From Cryptomeria japonica (taxonomy: Eukaryota; Streptophyta; Pinopsida; Cupressales; Cupressaceae), in assembly GCF_030272615.1 (NCBI RefSeq), contig NC_081413.1, positions 336,016,302 through 336,080,301 on the forward strand: a stretch of DNA of 64,000 bases, read 5' to 3'. The notes below the pieces were generated by a model. The model did not search any database, was not told where the DNA came from, and saw nothing but the letters and a program-made list of their open reading frames with translations. The translations under genes were made by a program, and so were the position numbers. Every line of letters starts with the position of its first letter. Positions within the stretch are counted from its first letter, which is position 1. Positions 36,894-49,923 of the stretch are shown here, piece by piece.

Positions 36894-37780
36894 CTAATTT
36901 GCTTTCAGAGAATCATCATCCTTAGTCAACTTACATCCAATCACCATAGGAGTACCGACTGGCTTTGCATCATCCAAACCAAACTTCTTCAACAATTCCT
37001 TCACATATTTAGATTGAGATATAAAAATACCTTTATTTGACTGAGAAATTTGCAGTCCCAAAAAGAATTTCATCTCACTAATCAAAGACATTTCAAACTC
37101 ATTTTGCATAACATCAGCAAACATCTTGCACAAGCTATCATCTCCACCAAAAATAATATCATCAACAAATACCTCAACAATCAAAACGTTATCATGATCA
37201 ATCTTGAAATACAAATTACTATCAGCGGTACCTTTATTAATTCAAGCTTCATCAAATACCTATCCAATCTAGCATACCAATCTCTTGGGGCTTGCTTGAG
37301 TCCATACAGTGCTTTCTTCAATCTGCAAACCATATATTTTTCATTTGTCAACTAAAATCCATCTGGTTGCTCAATTAAACTTCTTCCAACTCACCATTAA
37401 GAAAGGTTAACTTGACATCCATCTAATAAACTTTGAAATCTCTGTAAGCATCATAAGCAAGAAATAATCTAATAGCTTCAATTCTAGCTATTGGAGAAAA
37501 AGTCTCCTCAAAATCAATTACTTCCATCTAAGAATATCCCTTACAAACAAATCTATCTTTATTCCTAACAACTTCACCTTGTTCATTCAATTTATTCCGG
37601 AAGACCCATTTAGTTCCAATCACATTCTTATCCTTAGGTCTGGGAACAAGAATCCATGTATTATTCTTTTCAATCTTATTAAATTCTTCTTCTATTGCTT
37701 TAACTCAATTTTCATCTTTACTTGCTTCATCAACATCCTTAGGTTCAATCTTAGAAATCAATCAATACTCTTCAACAATT
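36894..37780 (-). pseudogene. copia reverse transcriptase
   Basis: The best open piece, 36894-37214, has VEVFVDDIIFGGDD (catalytic Asp pair, with Phe for the usual Tyr), FEMSLISEMKFFLGLQISQS, GIFISQSKYVKELLKKFGLD and KPVGTPM. The upstream part to about 37780 is read through stops: [40 protein letters not shown] and TFLNGELEE. The domain copies the element RNA. Compared with the fragment at 6428-7375 it is clearly a related but distinct copia lineage. Confidence 0.9.
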
Positions 37781-38125
37781 ATTATTCTAGTCATCACACC
37801 TTTATTCTTATCATATATGATCTGATTCTCTAAATCATTCAATCTTACATACCTGGGAGTCTTATGACTTTCTTGATTTCTGGACTCTTGAGCTCTTTCT
37901 TCTACACTAGCACCTGCACCTTATCCTTCATTCGTAGGCTTTTCCGAAACAATCTGAATTTGATTCTGGGTCTACACTTGCTTTCCTTTATCTGAACTAA
38001 CATCCTAATAATCTGAATCATATCTGCAAGATTTGATTTGTCTTTCATTGCATTCATCAACTTTCACATTAGCACTCTCAACTATCTTCCTCAATCTCTT
38101 GTTATAACACCGGTAAGCCTTGCTT

Positions 38126-38437
38126 TTAGTAGAATAACCAAGAAACAATTTCTTCATCACATCTAGCATCAAATTTTCCTAAATCTTCATCTCTTCTAAT
38201 ATAGCATTTACTTCCAAAAATTTTAAAATATCTAACTATAGGAGCATGACCAAACCATAAGTCATAAGGAGTCTTACCGGTATCACCTTTGATATGCTCC
38301 TGGTTAAGAGTATACACAACAATACTCACAACTTATCTCTAGTTGATATGCGGAACATTTCCTTCAATCATCATGGTTCTAGCAGCTTCCTAAATTGTCA
38401 TGTTCTTCCTCTCCACATCACCATTCTGTTGAGGGGT
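38126..38437 (-). pseudogene. copia integrase, C-terminal part
   Basis: Immediately left of the nested insert the minus strand reads TPQQNGDVERKNMTI, then a stop, then EAARTM. This is the block with the third catalytic Glu of copia integrase. The open piece 38126-38329 continues with GKTPYDLWFGHAPIVRYFKI and FGSKCYIRRDEDLGKFDARC, the conserved post-integrase region. Its N-terminal half lies at 43936-44400, on the other side of the insert. Confidence 0.9.
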
Positions 38438-38442
38438 CTGCG
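38438..38442. repeat. CTGCG target duplication, left copy
   Basis: CTGCG before TGTAGTAACCC, and again at 43931-43935 after GGTTATGACA. One copy belongs to the integrase codons, so the duplication is certain from the interrupted reading frame. Confidence 0.93.
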
Positions 38443-38574
38443 TGTAGTAACCCACTTACTTAATCCAAAAACTCAACTAATTTTCTTTTTTTTTAATGTA
38501 TAAAAATATTGATTTCTTATTCTTACTTATTCTTATTTATTTTTGATTCAATCACATACTCAGGTACATCTATC

Positions 38575-38770
38575 CAAACGAGATAGGCATCCATCCAACC
38601 AGGATGGGCATCTAACCATACGGGTTAGGCATCTATCCATACGGGACTAGACATCTAACCATACGGGTTAGGCATCTAGCCATATGGGTTAGGAATATGT
38701 CCATACGGGACAAGAGGTTTCATCTATCCAATCTGGGATAGGCATCTATTCATAAGAATAGGATATGCTC
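38575..38770. repeat. ~21-base minisatellite
   Basis: Units resemble GGCATCTAACCATACGGGTTA. At least six consecutive units are readable, with substitutions (ACCAGGATG, TATCCATACGGGACTA, TAGCCATATGGGTTA), and more degenerate ones follow. Confidence 0.85.
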
Positions 38771-41700
38771 TAGCCAGAGACTTTAGACTCATCGGGACCA
38801 TCCGGGTCCTAAGCCACTCTCTAAAGACTACACTCCCCTACTAGGAGTGCACCGAGGTCATCGTCCTTAGGAGTATAAAAAATAATTACATTAACAAGCT
38901 TGAGTTCTGCCTCGGAATTCAGCCTAAAGCCTCGAGAAGTCAAGCGAACTCATACGGGATTACTTCTGAGTATGCATTGAATTAATTTTAACATTTCAAT
39001 TATTATTTGCACCATTTGATTTAAAAGATCAAGGAGCTTCAAGAACCAACTACTCACCCATAACCAAATCCTAACCCCCATCCCCGAACGCCTGAGTACA
39101 AGGGACAACTCCATCCCTAGACTGCCTACATACCCGTTTCGGCATAGGATCAAGGCGTAAAGTATGTAGTTCTGGTTTCTAACTATGGTTTAATGTAAAT
39201 TGTTTGGTGGGTACGCAACCCTTTCTAGGGTCAATGTCTCAGACAGTTTCTCTGCGGTTGCTACCCACGATGGTAGCTCTATAGCAAAAAGGCTCAAGGT
39301 GACCTCATGCTTGTGGCCTAAAACAACTAGGTCCTATTTTCTATTAAATACGTCACCCTTAATCCATTATCATACTTTGAAAAAAAATCATCAAGATAGA
39401 TAAATTCCAAATTATCACACACCGCCAAACCCTAATGGGGTTTTCTAAGGTTTAATTGAGCGTATGTAAATTCATTTAAAAATTAATCTTTTTAGATTAT
39501 CGATCCAAGGGGGATTACCCGCCCCTTGGATTTTAGCTTCCAAATGACCCTTATTTCTCCCCGGCGATTTAGAGGGACGATGCCACAGACATCATTATTG
39601 CAGCTTTATTAGGAGTTAAGTGCAGTAGTTCAACACGATGGCATTACCCGTAAGTGTGACCCAAAGGCACCATAGATACCGAACGCCGCTAATTTTTGGT
39701 TTCAACTCCTCTTGTTTAGTTATCTAACTAGGAATTTAACTTTGAATTCATGAATCCTAAAAGAAGCAATATACCAATACAATTATGAAAAAGAAACTAT
39801 TATATACAAGGAATTATCGCTTGAATTTAAAAACTAAACTATGAATTTTACGTAATTGAAAGAAACATAAACAAATCGACTACTTGGAATAGTATTTTCT
39901 CCGAAGGAAAGTTATGATAATTAAAAATTCGAAAACTTAAACTAAATACATGAAATTACTAATTGCTTGGAAACCATGATACTTTCAAAGATAACCTATG
40001 AAAAAGATTTGAATTACTTGCAAGATATAATTGTTTTGGACAAACCATTACATAATAAGTATGAATCCTAGTACTGATTTGCTTGAAAAAAATTAAATGA
40101 TTGAATAGCAAGAATTTGGAAATGAATTTTAACACCTACTTGTTTGAAGTGAAAAGTACTTAATAATAATCCCAACTAATTCTCCCATATGAAGTAATAC
40201 AAATTTCATCTACAAATGATAACACTACTTTAAATGTGAATCCTAATACTTGAAAGGTACTAAATTGCTTGAAATAGAATTTAAATTATCAAATAATTAT
40301 ATTTTGGAAATGAATTTAATACTCACTTGTTGAAGGGAAAAGGAAACAACTATTCAACAATAAGCTTCAAATTAACCACATTATTCTTAGTTACTAATTG
40401 TTTGAAAAAGAGATTAGACACGAGTGTAAACACTTGCTAGTTAACCAAGTAAATAATACTAAGTTTCCTAATAAACAATTTCAATCAATAAACTTCTAGT
40501 TGCTTTTGAACTAATACCTTTGCAAGATTATAAAGTGATAACTAATTACTCCTTCCACTTGAAGTAACGTTAACTTTATTGTTGGATACATTCTACAAAT
40601 AATAGTTCTTTATCAATTTCAAATACTTCAAAGGGAGCTAATGTTTGCTCCTTAAATTACCCTCAATTAGAATTGTTATTTAATTTTCTAAGTGATCACG
40701 GAATAGGTTTCTTGAAACTCATTTGCTAAAACAATTTCGGTTTTGAATAAACTCTCTTTGCATCCTAATTAATACTATTACCATATGAATATTTAACTAT
40801 GCAATTTACCTCTAATTTTAATGTTAATTAAATTTATCCTTACTAATTACTTGTATTATTAAGTGTAACTTTTCCTTTTTACTAGTCTTGTGTTTCTTTT
40901 AGCTAGAAGGTAAATGGTTTTAACTATTAAAAGAAGTGACTATTCGCAATGCTTTATATACTCATATCTTGGAATCTAATAAAGAAACAAATCAAATAAT
41001 CAACCTTTCAAATTGAGGCAAAAATTTGTCTAACATTAACTCATATTGCTGAAATACCTAAAAGGGTTACTATGAATCTAAACACATCTACTTGTTAGGT
41101 AAACTCCTTTAACATTTGATGCTTGTACTAATTGAAATATACAAAAGATAGTTTGGAGTCCAAAAATTAAAAATAAATAAATAAAGAACTTAGATATTTG
41201 AAATGTATTAAATGTCTTGGGAAAATCTACTTACTACTAGGTACAATTTGAGACTAAATAGAGACACTTGAAGAAGAAAAAAAAAATACTATAGAATAAG
41301 TGTATCATTAGTGAAATATCATTTTTCCCCCTAAGGGATTAATCACCTCTTAAATTTTTCTTTAATAAACAAACTTTACTATACACTAAAGAATAAATCT
41401 CTTCTTATAAGAGTAGGTTATAAATTAAAGTTCAACTATATTGACATAAATAAATTTTAATTACCAAATTCTAATGAATAAATTTTAACTAAATAAACCC
41501 CTTAGTATATATACATAAAATAAATTTTAATTGTAAATCCTAATTGTATTTTACTTTTAATAAGGCCAAAATTCATTCATTCAACAATTAATAAATTATA
41601 ATTTAATTCACTCAACTCGAATCAATGCAAATCAATTTAACATTAACAAGATGTTATTTATAATCAATTAGTACCAATTTTAAGAAAACATATACCAATA

Positions 41701-42079
41701 TTATTTTATATCCTAAATTTATTATAGTCAACTATATATAATATATCAATTATATTAATAATTTATTAATAACTAAATTAAAAACAAGATTATAAAAATA
41801 ACAGCAGTAATAACAATTGATATAACATGGATACTTATATTTTTTTTTAATGTATTTATCTATATATATTGATTTGATCTGAGTTTATAAAAAAAAAAAC
41901 AGAGATATACTTGGGAATTAAATAATATATTCACTAAAAGATATAATTAATTCATAGAGAACAATAAGTGAAAGAAAATAAATAAGTAAATAAATAAATT
42001 TATCTCTGATGCATTCTAAGATGGGTAAAAGAAAAAATTTAAGTTTGTCAGAGAAGTGATATTATTCAAGGAGAAAGAA

Positions 42080-42480
42080 AAACACATGTTCCCAGGGAGC
42101 TGCAAATTTTTCTGAATAGATGAACAAGTATATGTTCATAGAAAAATAATTAAATTAATTCGCAGAAAGAGTAAAATTTATTTACAGGGAAGGAAAGATT
42201 ATATTCACAGATGTTTACACAGAGGAACAATTTTATGCTTTATGCTCACAAAAAGAGTAAAACAAGATCTATACACAAATGAATAAATTTATATTCACAG
42301 AGAATATTTATTCACGGAAAAATAATAAATAAGAGAAGTAATATTTATACACAAGTAATCATATGCTCACAGAAATAAGTTTATTCACATGAAAGTAATA
42401 AAATAAATAAATTAAGGATTTATACACAGATGATCAACATATATTCACAGAAAGATAAGTTTATTCACATGGAGATAATT
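42080..42480. repeat. irregular array of TTATTCACAG / TTATACACA motifs
   Basis: Motifs such as TATATTCACAG, TTTATTCACATG and TTTATACACA recur more than ten times at about 25-40 base spacing, separated by A-rich AGAAAGAGTAA-like spacers. It is too irregular to call a clean tandem repeat. Confidence 0.55.
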
Positions 42481-43672
42481 ACATATGGAAAATAAGATTT
42501 ATTTTTTTTACAAAGATCTTTTCTAGATTTTAAAATTCAAGAAAGCAAAAGCAAAGATTTGATTTTTCTTTCTTTTTCTCTAAAACAGATTAAATATATA
42601 AAAAGAACATTCATATGCATTTTTTTGAAAAAGAACTTTTATCTGTGCATTACTTTTTTTTATTTAGTTATTTTTATTTATAATGAAAGTAGATTTTCTT
42701 TTGATTAATCTTTCTAAACAATTAAGATGAGCACTTTTTTTTTTATATATAAATGAAGATTCCAGAGAGATAAAATCTATATATAAAAAAAAATACAAAT
42801 TTTTCACATGTAAATGAGAGAATGCAAGGGACGAGAACCTGGATTGTCGAAGCTTGATGTTGATTCCAATCTTCCAGCTATCCTTCTTAGATCCTTCCTT
42901 GTAGCTTCATGAAAAATTCTTCAACCAAACTTAAAAGAAACCTACTATACAAGTGACTACCAAAATCTACTTCTACCAACAAGAACAAGAACTCTAGAAA
43001 ATTTCTTTCCATTCCCAAACTATGAACTCTTTTTTTGAAAGATTTGCATACATTATATAGAAAAGATGCACCAATTCCACTATCAAGATAATTAATTGAA
43101 AATGGAGGTTCTTTTCTAAAATTGGTTTCATGCAAAATTGATTGATCACTTGGTGGAGGAGTTACATGCAAGAATATGCAATTTGAATTTTACCTCTAGA
43201 AGCTTCTATTTCCTCCTACGACATGTGCTAAATTAACATATTGAGAAAATAAGAATTTTCAAAATTAATTTCATGCAAAATGATTGTTGTCATAGTGGGG
43301 GTTACACTTGACCATGCATTTGAAACTCAAATTTGAATTCTCCCCCAAAAATGCATTTTGTAACTCCTTTGTCATAAAAATGCCATGAATAGAGTTATTC
43401 TTGTCATAGAATAATTTTGTAACTCCCATGTCATATATTTGCTAAATATAATATTTATTCTTTAATATTTTAAATTTTAAATTTATTTTCTAGAATCTTC
43501 TTATTTCTCCTACACCATGTGCTCAATTAGGATATTGAGAAAATAAGCAATTTTCAAATAAATTATGACCTCATGTGTGTGTCACCACTTAAATTCCTTT
43601 TTATTTAAAAACTTCAACCTCATTTCAATTTATCTTTTCTTTCTAACATTACTCATAAAATTAATATTATAA

Positions 43673-43890
<218 letters not shown>

Positions 43891-43930
43891 ATAACAAGTC
43901 ATATCAAGGTCCAAAAAGAGGGTTATGACA

Positions 43931-43935
43931 CTGCG
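43931..43935. repeat. CTGCG target duplication, right copy
   Basis: Partner of 38438-38442. Confidence 0.93.
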
Positions 43936-44400
43936 GAGAAGATAACTGTCTCTTCACCCCATGCTCTTCACAAAATGCATTGAACTCACTGGAAGTGAAT
44001 TCACCACCTCTGTCAGATCTCAGACACTTCAGCTTCAACCCAGTCTCAGCCTCAACCATAGCTTTGAAAATATTGAACTTCTCCAATGCTTCAAATTTAT
44101 CCCTTAAGAAAGTAACCCACGTCATTCTTGAATAGTCATCAATCAACAACATGAAATACATGTCTCCCTACAAGCTTCTCACTCTAGAAGGACCACACAA
44201 ATCAATATGCACAAGATCCAATAATCCATTAGAACATAAATGTTTTCTCTTGAAAGTAACTCGTGTATGCTTCCCTAACTGACATTCCTTACATATTGGA
44301 TTAGAAGGCTTTACCAACTTAGGCATATCTCTTACTGCTTGAGTAGAAATTATCTTAACCATGCAATCAAAATTTACATGACACATCCTTCTATGTCATA
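43936..44400 (-). pseudogene. copia integrase, N-terminal and central part
   Basis: The piece 44168-44386 has CHVNFDCM and NPICKECQLGKHTR (the zinc-binding pairs), then DLVHIDLCGPSRVRSL with the first catalytic Asp. After one stop, 43904-44161 has FMLLIDDYSRMTWVTFLRDK, LKLKCLRSDRGGEFTSSEFN (second catalytic Asp) and CEEHGVKRQLSSPQ. The coding sequence breaks exactly at the CTGCG duplication and resumes at 38437 with TPQQNG. The last residues of that open frame past 43935 are insert sequence. Confidence 0.92.
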
Positions 44401-44563
44401 ACCAACTTTCATCAACCTAGGAAATCAAACAACTCTTACCACCAGCATTCAATTAAAAGATATTACCTTTAGTCTTAGTACCTGATGCAATCTCAATTCT
44501 GGAACCACTCAAGATTTTACACTTGTCATTCTTGAATTAAAAAACATATCCCTTGTCAACCAT

Positions 44564-44878
44564 CTATCCAACACTCAAAAAATTATGCTTTAAACCTTCA
44601 ACATATAAGACATCATCAATATTATGCTTACCATCAAGAGAAATAGAACCTCTACCATGGATTATACCAGCTTTATCATCACCAAATCTTACTACACCAC
44701 CATCATACTTTTCCATACTCACAAACTTACTCTTATCATCTATCATATGATGAGAACAACCACTGTCAATAACCCATTCATCTTTCTCTTCAACTTTAGC
44801 AGTCAATGCTTTCTCCTCATTAATGCAGCTTGTAGAATCAATAGTCATCGGAACATCTTCCTTGATAGCAATAAACAA
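44564..44878 (-). pseudogene. copia protease
   Basis: The core is DEWVIDSGCSHHMIDDKSKF, with the D-S-G catalytic triad typical of copia. It is followed by VVRFGDDKAGIIHGRGSISL, NIDDVLYVEGLKHNFLSVG and the start of the GAG-pre-integrase region. It is in frame with gag across a single stop (TGA at 44881-44879). The product would process the polyprotein. Confidence 0.9.
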
Positions 44879-45848
44879 TCACTCATCTTCTGAATTTCCT
44901 TTCTTAGACTCATCATCTGTCACACCTTCATCAGCAGCATAATAACACTTCTTTTGATACTTAAACTTGTAAGGCTTAAATTGCTTCTTAGGAACTCTTT
45001 CTAAACACCTTGAAGCAAAATGTCCTATCTTATTACATGAAAAGCATTTAAGAGGCAATTTTCCTTCATACTTACCGACGCCTTTAGGCAATCTTCTAGT
45101 AATCAGGGGTTCAAGATCCTCAAGCTCTTTTTCTTCTTCTTCAAGTTCTCTCAACTCCTTCTCATATTTGCACACCCTTGTAGAACTTTCTCCCAGATCA
45201 TATTTTTGCTTCCTAGATACAGTAGATTTGAATGCAGATTCATATTTAGGAAGAGATTCACCAAATCCGCTCAACTCAAAGGTAGCGAGCTTTCCAATCA
45301 GCATGTCTCTAGTCACATCAGTAATCATCTGAATCTCCTCAATAGCAGCAACTTATTGTTTGTAAGCAGGAGGAAAGGATATCAACACCTTAGCTACAAT
45401 CTCTAATTCTTCCAATACTACACTGGCACATCTAATATTCAACACAAGCTCATTCACTTTCTACATAAAAGGAGGTAATATTCTCATCTATGCCCATCCT
45501 CGACATCTCGTATTTTCCCTTTGGGCTCTACAACTTAGCAACTTTCACATGACTGACACCTTCATACAAAGTCTCAATCTTCTTCCAGATCTCATGAGCG
45601 GTCTACAAATCCATCACATTACTCATCTCAAAATCAGTCAAGGCACTCAACAATGCTTCCTTCGCCCTAATACTGAAATCAGTTTCCTTTATCTCATTCG
45701 AAGATGTAGGACCATCATGAGGAACATTATACAAATTCTTAGTAATCTTCATCGATGCATCTCAAGTAACACTCCATCCAGTTGTTTCAAAGAGAGTAGT
45801 TGTTCCATCAAATCTCAGACTATCCTTCTTGTAAGTATAGGTTGCCAT
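44879..45848 (-). pseudogene. copia gag
   Basis: The start is inferred at the ATG 45848-45846, giving MATYTYKKDSLRFDGTT, the usual short lead before the gag domain. Through stops the frame continues with RAKEALLSALTDFEMSNVMD, AHEIWKKIETLYEGVSHVKV and further capsid segments. The open piece 44879-45328 has MITDVTRDMLIGKLATFELS, a Glu-rich coiled stretch, and an intact zinc knuckle CFSCNKIGHFASRC followed by a Lys-rich tail. Gag packages element RNA in virus-like particles. Confidence 0.88.
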
Positions 45849-45890
45849 CCCGAATCACCTCAAGTAGTCAAGCTTCTTTCGGAGGATCTA

Positions 45891-45902
45891 GCTTTGATAC
45901 CA
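45891..45902 (-). other. primer binding site, initiator-Met tRNA type
   Basis: Minus strand TGGTATCAAAGC lies two bases from the end of the 5' LTR. Confidence 0.9.
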
Positions 45903-45904
45903 AT

Positions 45905-47206
45905 TGTTGGAAAAAAGGCAATAGACTAAGAGGGGGGGTGAATCATTTTGCACAAAAACTTTACTCAACTTAAACACCAATTCAGATCTGATAGATAATA
46001 ATGAAAGCATAAATCAACACCACATCAACAACACACATAACACCAAGATTTTTGACGTGGAAAACCCGGTTAAGGGAAAAACCACAGTGGGAACCTACCC
46101 ATAGTATGATCATACCTTGTTAGAAGTATATGAGATATTACAATGGGGAATGCACATGCATTTAAGCACATTGCCTAGAGCTCACTGCTCAAACACAATA
46201 CCAAAGAGGGCTACAACCCTTGGGAAGACTCACTATCTTACAAAAATATTTAGATTATATCTGGAAGATCATGAATTGATAGAATAGCATCTCCTCATTC
46301 CTGGTTAAAGTTCTAGTTAAGCTCATATACTACTTTGCTACACTTCTTCACACTTCTTCTCTGCTATCGAAAGATTAAAGCATTATTCACTCATTACACA
46401 CACTCATTGATATCGCAGACACGTGTGCAACAAGATATTAGATCAATTTATACATATCATCAACCTATATTTCAAGGTCAACTCAACCCACAACACAAAT
46501 TACAAAATATAACCATACACGCAACATACTTACATGCAGACCAAAACAATGTCGGCTAAGACATAGTCTGGACCCAAATCAACTCCTTGAACATGAAACA
46601 CCTCCAAGAATTACGCCTCGAACATCCTCAACGTGCTACAATCAACATGTTGGCCAAGAACATGAAGAACACCACCAGAATAAGGAAAATCAATAATAAC
46701 GCACACAACGATCCATCCAGACCATCAGCACAAATAGGACATGATCTAGAAACATCCACAAGCAACATGAATTACCGAACCTTAAGAATACTAACTGAAC
46801 TGACTGTCAAACTGAAAGATTCACTTATGGACCTCCAAATCATGAACCATCTAAATTGAGGACACACTAGAATGTCCCAAACACACTGCCAAATCCGCAA
46901 ACCAAGATATTGCAATTCCAAAGCAATGCGAAGCAAAAACCAGTACATTGATCAACACTGAACATCTGAAAAACCAACATCAATACCGGACCTCATAACC
47001 CAAACAAATCACCATGCGGAGCACTGAAAATTCGTTTGAATCAACTAGAGATACTTATCACAAAACCCTTTAATCCACAACAACTCATCTGCAACACTAA
47101 CCAAACAAACTTACTTAATCTAATTGCAACACTAAAGCACACAAAGGAATATGTTGACATCAATGACAACAACACATTCCAATAAACTTCTCAACAATAT
47201 CCAACA
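45905..47206 (-). repeat. 5' LTR of the copia element
   Basis: A 1302-base LTR that starts TGTTGGAAAAAAGGCAATAG and ends ATATCCAACA on the plus strand. It pairs with 34526-35871. Two ORFs in it (46335-46559, 46587-46859) mirror frames in the other LTR and are not genes. Confidence 0.92.
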
Positions 47207-47775
47207 AATGTAAGGATGTAACATGGTTAGCTAGCATTTAATATAGGAAGGCATGATGCCTCCATAATAATAGTAACTCTAAGAATATGATATCGCAAAG
47301 TATAATAAAAAATTAAGCTCTAGCATGACATAACAAGCTAAGATCAACAAGGAATTCTAGAAGTATGTATTATCAATGTACGATCAATATGTAAATGTTT
47401 AAGAAGAAAGATGTATCAACATAAGATCCATTTTCAAGATCTAGTAACTATGATTTTTCAATGTAAGATCATTATAGAATCTCTAATAAGAATGATAAAC
47501 AATATGAGATTGATAGGAAATGCATAGTGATGACAAAACTAATGAAAAAGCATAAAAACAAAGCAAGAAATAGATTTATAAAAGAGAAACGGCTATAAAA
47601 GTATTAATAAGAAAAAAATGATAAGAAAAAGAAAGCGAAATAAAATCATAAGGTATAGGTAAGTAAAACTAAGCATAGAGAGTGCAGACAACAATAAGAA
47701 ACCAAAACCAAAAAGATCCCCAAATTGGGGGAGGATAATCTTGGAAACAAATATAGAAGGTGAAATGAGTAGAAA
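47207..47775. repeat. tandem repeat resumes, then AT-rich spacer
   Basis: AATGTAAGGATGTAAC and AGGAAGGCATGATGCCTCC continue the ~59-base repeat from 34525 to roughly 47310. Beyond that the sequence is A-rich with no gene. Confidence 0.55.
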
Positions 47776-49923
47776 TGTAACAACCCACCCTTTTTTGTAA
47801 TATAAAGACAAATATGCAATGTATTCAACACTTTTTTATCACCTAGATCCTAGAGTGGACAAGGTGAGAAAATGTGGTGTTTCCAACCAAACAAATAATG
47901 TAAATGAATGCAATTATAAATAATATGGTGGAAATTCAAACATAACACATAGACAAAAGAGCCAACCTAACCAACATCTCTTTGATGGATTTCATAAATG
48001 ACACACAAGTAAAAAAGTTAGCATTAGCTCTTTAGCAGATTGCATGCATACAATGCAAGCCACTATAAGAATGTTTAAGTTGTATACAGACCAAATGGGT
48101 ATTAATGTCAAATTGTTCAATGTGAAAATGGGTTGAATGAAATACTAAGTTGATTAGTGGTAAAATGTCTAATCTTATAATATGAAATGCATTACAAATT
48201 AATAATTCATGAAGTAAATTATTCTCATTAAAATTGATATATTATAAAATCGAACTACAACAATATCCAAATAAGGCCAATTAAGTTTGATTAACAATAT
48301 AATCATGTGACTACTGAAGAATACCTTATAAGGGTGATGTAAGGGGATGATTTTGGTCTAATAACACTCTAATACTACTATCACACTATCAAATCAACTC
48401 TAATAAAAACTAAAACATGTTGTAAACACAACTATATCTTAAAGTAACAACCTCAAAATGAAGGAAACATGCCCCAAATTGAAACACATAGATTCATCCA
48501 AAACTTAAATATAACATTGTGAAATCCCTCTATGATTGATAATTATTGAATAATGGGTCTAACCATCACAAATAACACTCTAAAATCTTGCAAAGAGTAT
48601 GCCCAACACACTACTCAACATACATAAACTAAAAACTACTCCAAAACAGACTAAAACTAAACTCAAAGCACCATGAAAACAATGGACATCAAACATATGA
48701 GAAATCAATTACTTTTTAGGTTTGAAATTGAACTCATTGTTTCTAGTACAACAAGTATATTAGACAAAATCCACATAAATCACTAAAAATAACAAACCCC
48801 AACTCCCCAAAAAGTATGAGAATCTATACTACTAAAACAAATTATATACTAATCCCAAACACATGAAAATCCCAGGTTGACAGATTGGGATAATACTCAA
48901 ATCAGCTAGAAGTTTGAAATACAATATTTATGCTTACAGTATAATAGGCACAACTACTATAAAATTCTTAGAGATCACAAAAGTTCACCTTATTTTTCTT
49001 GGTTTTAAGAAGATGACTCTTTCAATCACTTCACAGGCCTACAAACTTCTTAAATTTGTATCATAAATCCTTTCATGTCAAAAAAACAATCAAAGCACAT
49101 CTAAAATCTCCATTGAAACACAACTTAAAATATAACTTAACCTTATAGAACAAATTTGAATATCCTTACTTTCAACACCAAGGCAATCTTTGTATGAAAT
49201 TGATCCAATGGATGTTGAGGTTTTTTGTCCTCAAAACCCAATATCTTATGCACACATGTGACTTCTAGATGCAATCATTTTTCCCAACGAAGAGGGGTTT
49301 TATCCCTAAAACTAGTATTTCAAGATTTCTTTGTCCTCGGTAAATTTGAGAACTCGTGTTCTTACTCAAAGCAAATAGACAATACAATATTCAATCTAAT
49401 CTTTCTTCTTTATGCAACTCTTTCTTAATTAAGCACTTTTAGAGAAACTTTAGGACAATCAAATTAAAAAAATCACTTTATTTTTTAATTGTTGATTTCA
49501 ATGTCACTCTTAAACAATAAATTTTTAAGTCATTTATACCCCATTCCTAGTGCTAACATCTTTTGACCCTCTTTTAAAAAAAAAAATTTAAGCCACCCTT
49601 ATTTAATATAAATAAATAAGTAAACATAATGTTCCTTTCTAATATAAATTCATCTTAAGACAAGTTGAACTATTTATTATATATTTTATCCTTGCATCCC
49701 AAAGTCTTAGGAAAGTTGGTGCTCTCTAGGGATGTTGGAAATATCCAACAAGTGTGGAATGCTTCTTGAAAGTCGGTTCTACACTTGAAAAATATATTGT
49801 ATTCGTTTTGATGCTTGGAACACTCTACCATTATTAGAAAATTATTTCGATAAAATTGATTCTCTCCAAGAATCTTGAAACTTTCCATGAATGTTGAAAT
49901 GGATCAAAAAGAAGAACATTACA
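47776..49923 (-). repeat. 3' LTR, 2148 bases
   Basis: TGTAACAACCC...AACATTACA. It aligns with the right copy over about the first 830 bases and again from about 49550, with roughly 0.9 kb present only here. It contains no gene; the frame 49225-49428 is not supported by any motif. Confidence 0.8.

Noticed and set aside
42080-42480. TTATACACA words resembling bacterial DnaA boxes
   Set aside because: The setting is a plant nuclear transposon with AT-rich composition; no bacterial origin context exists.
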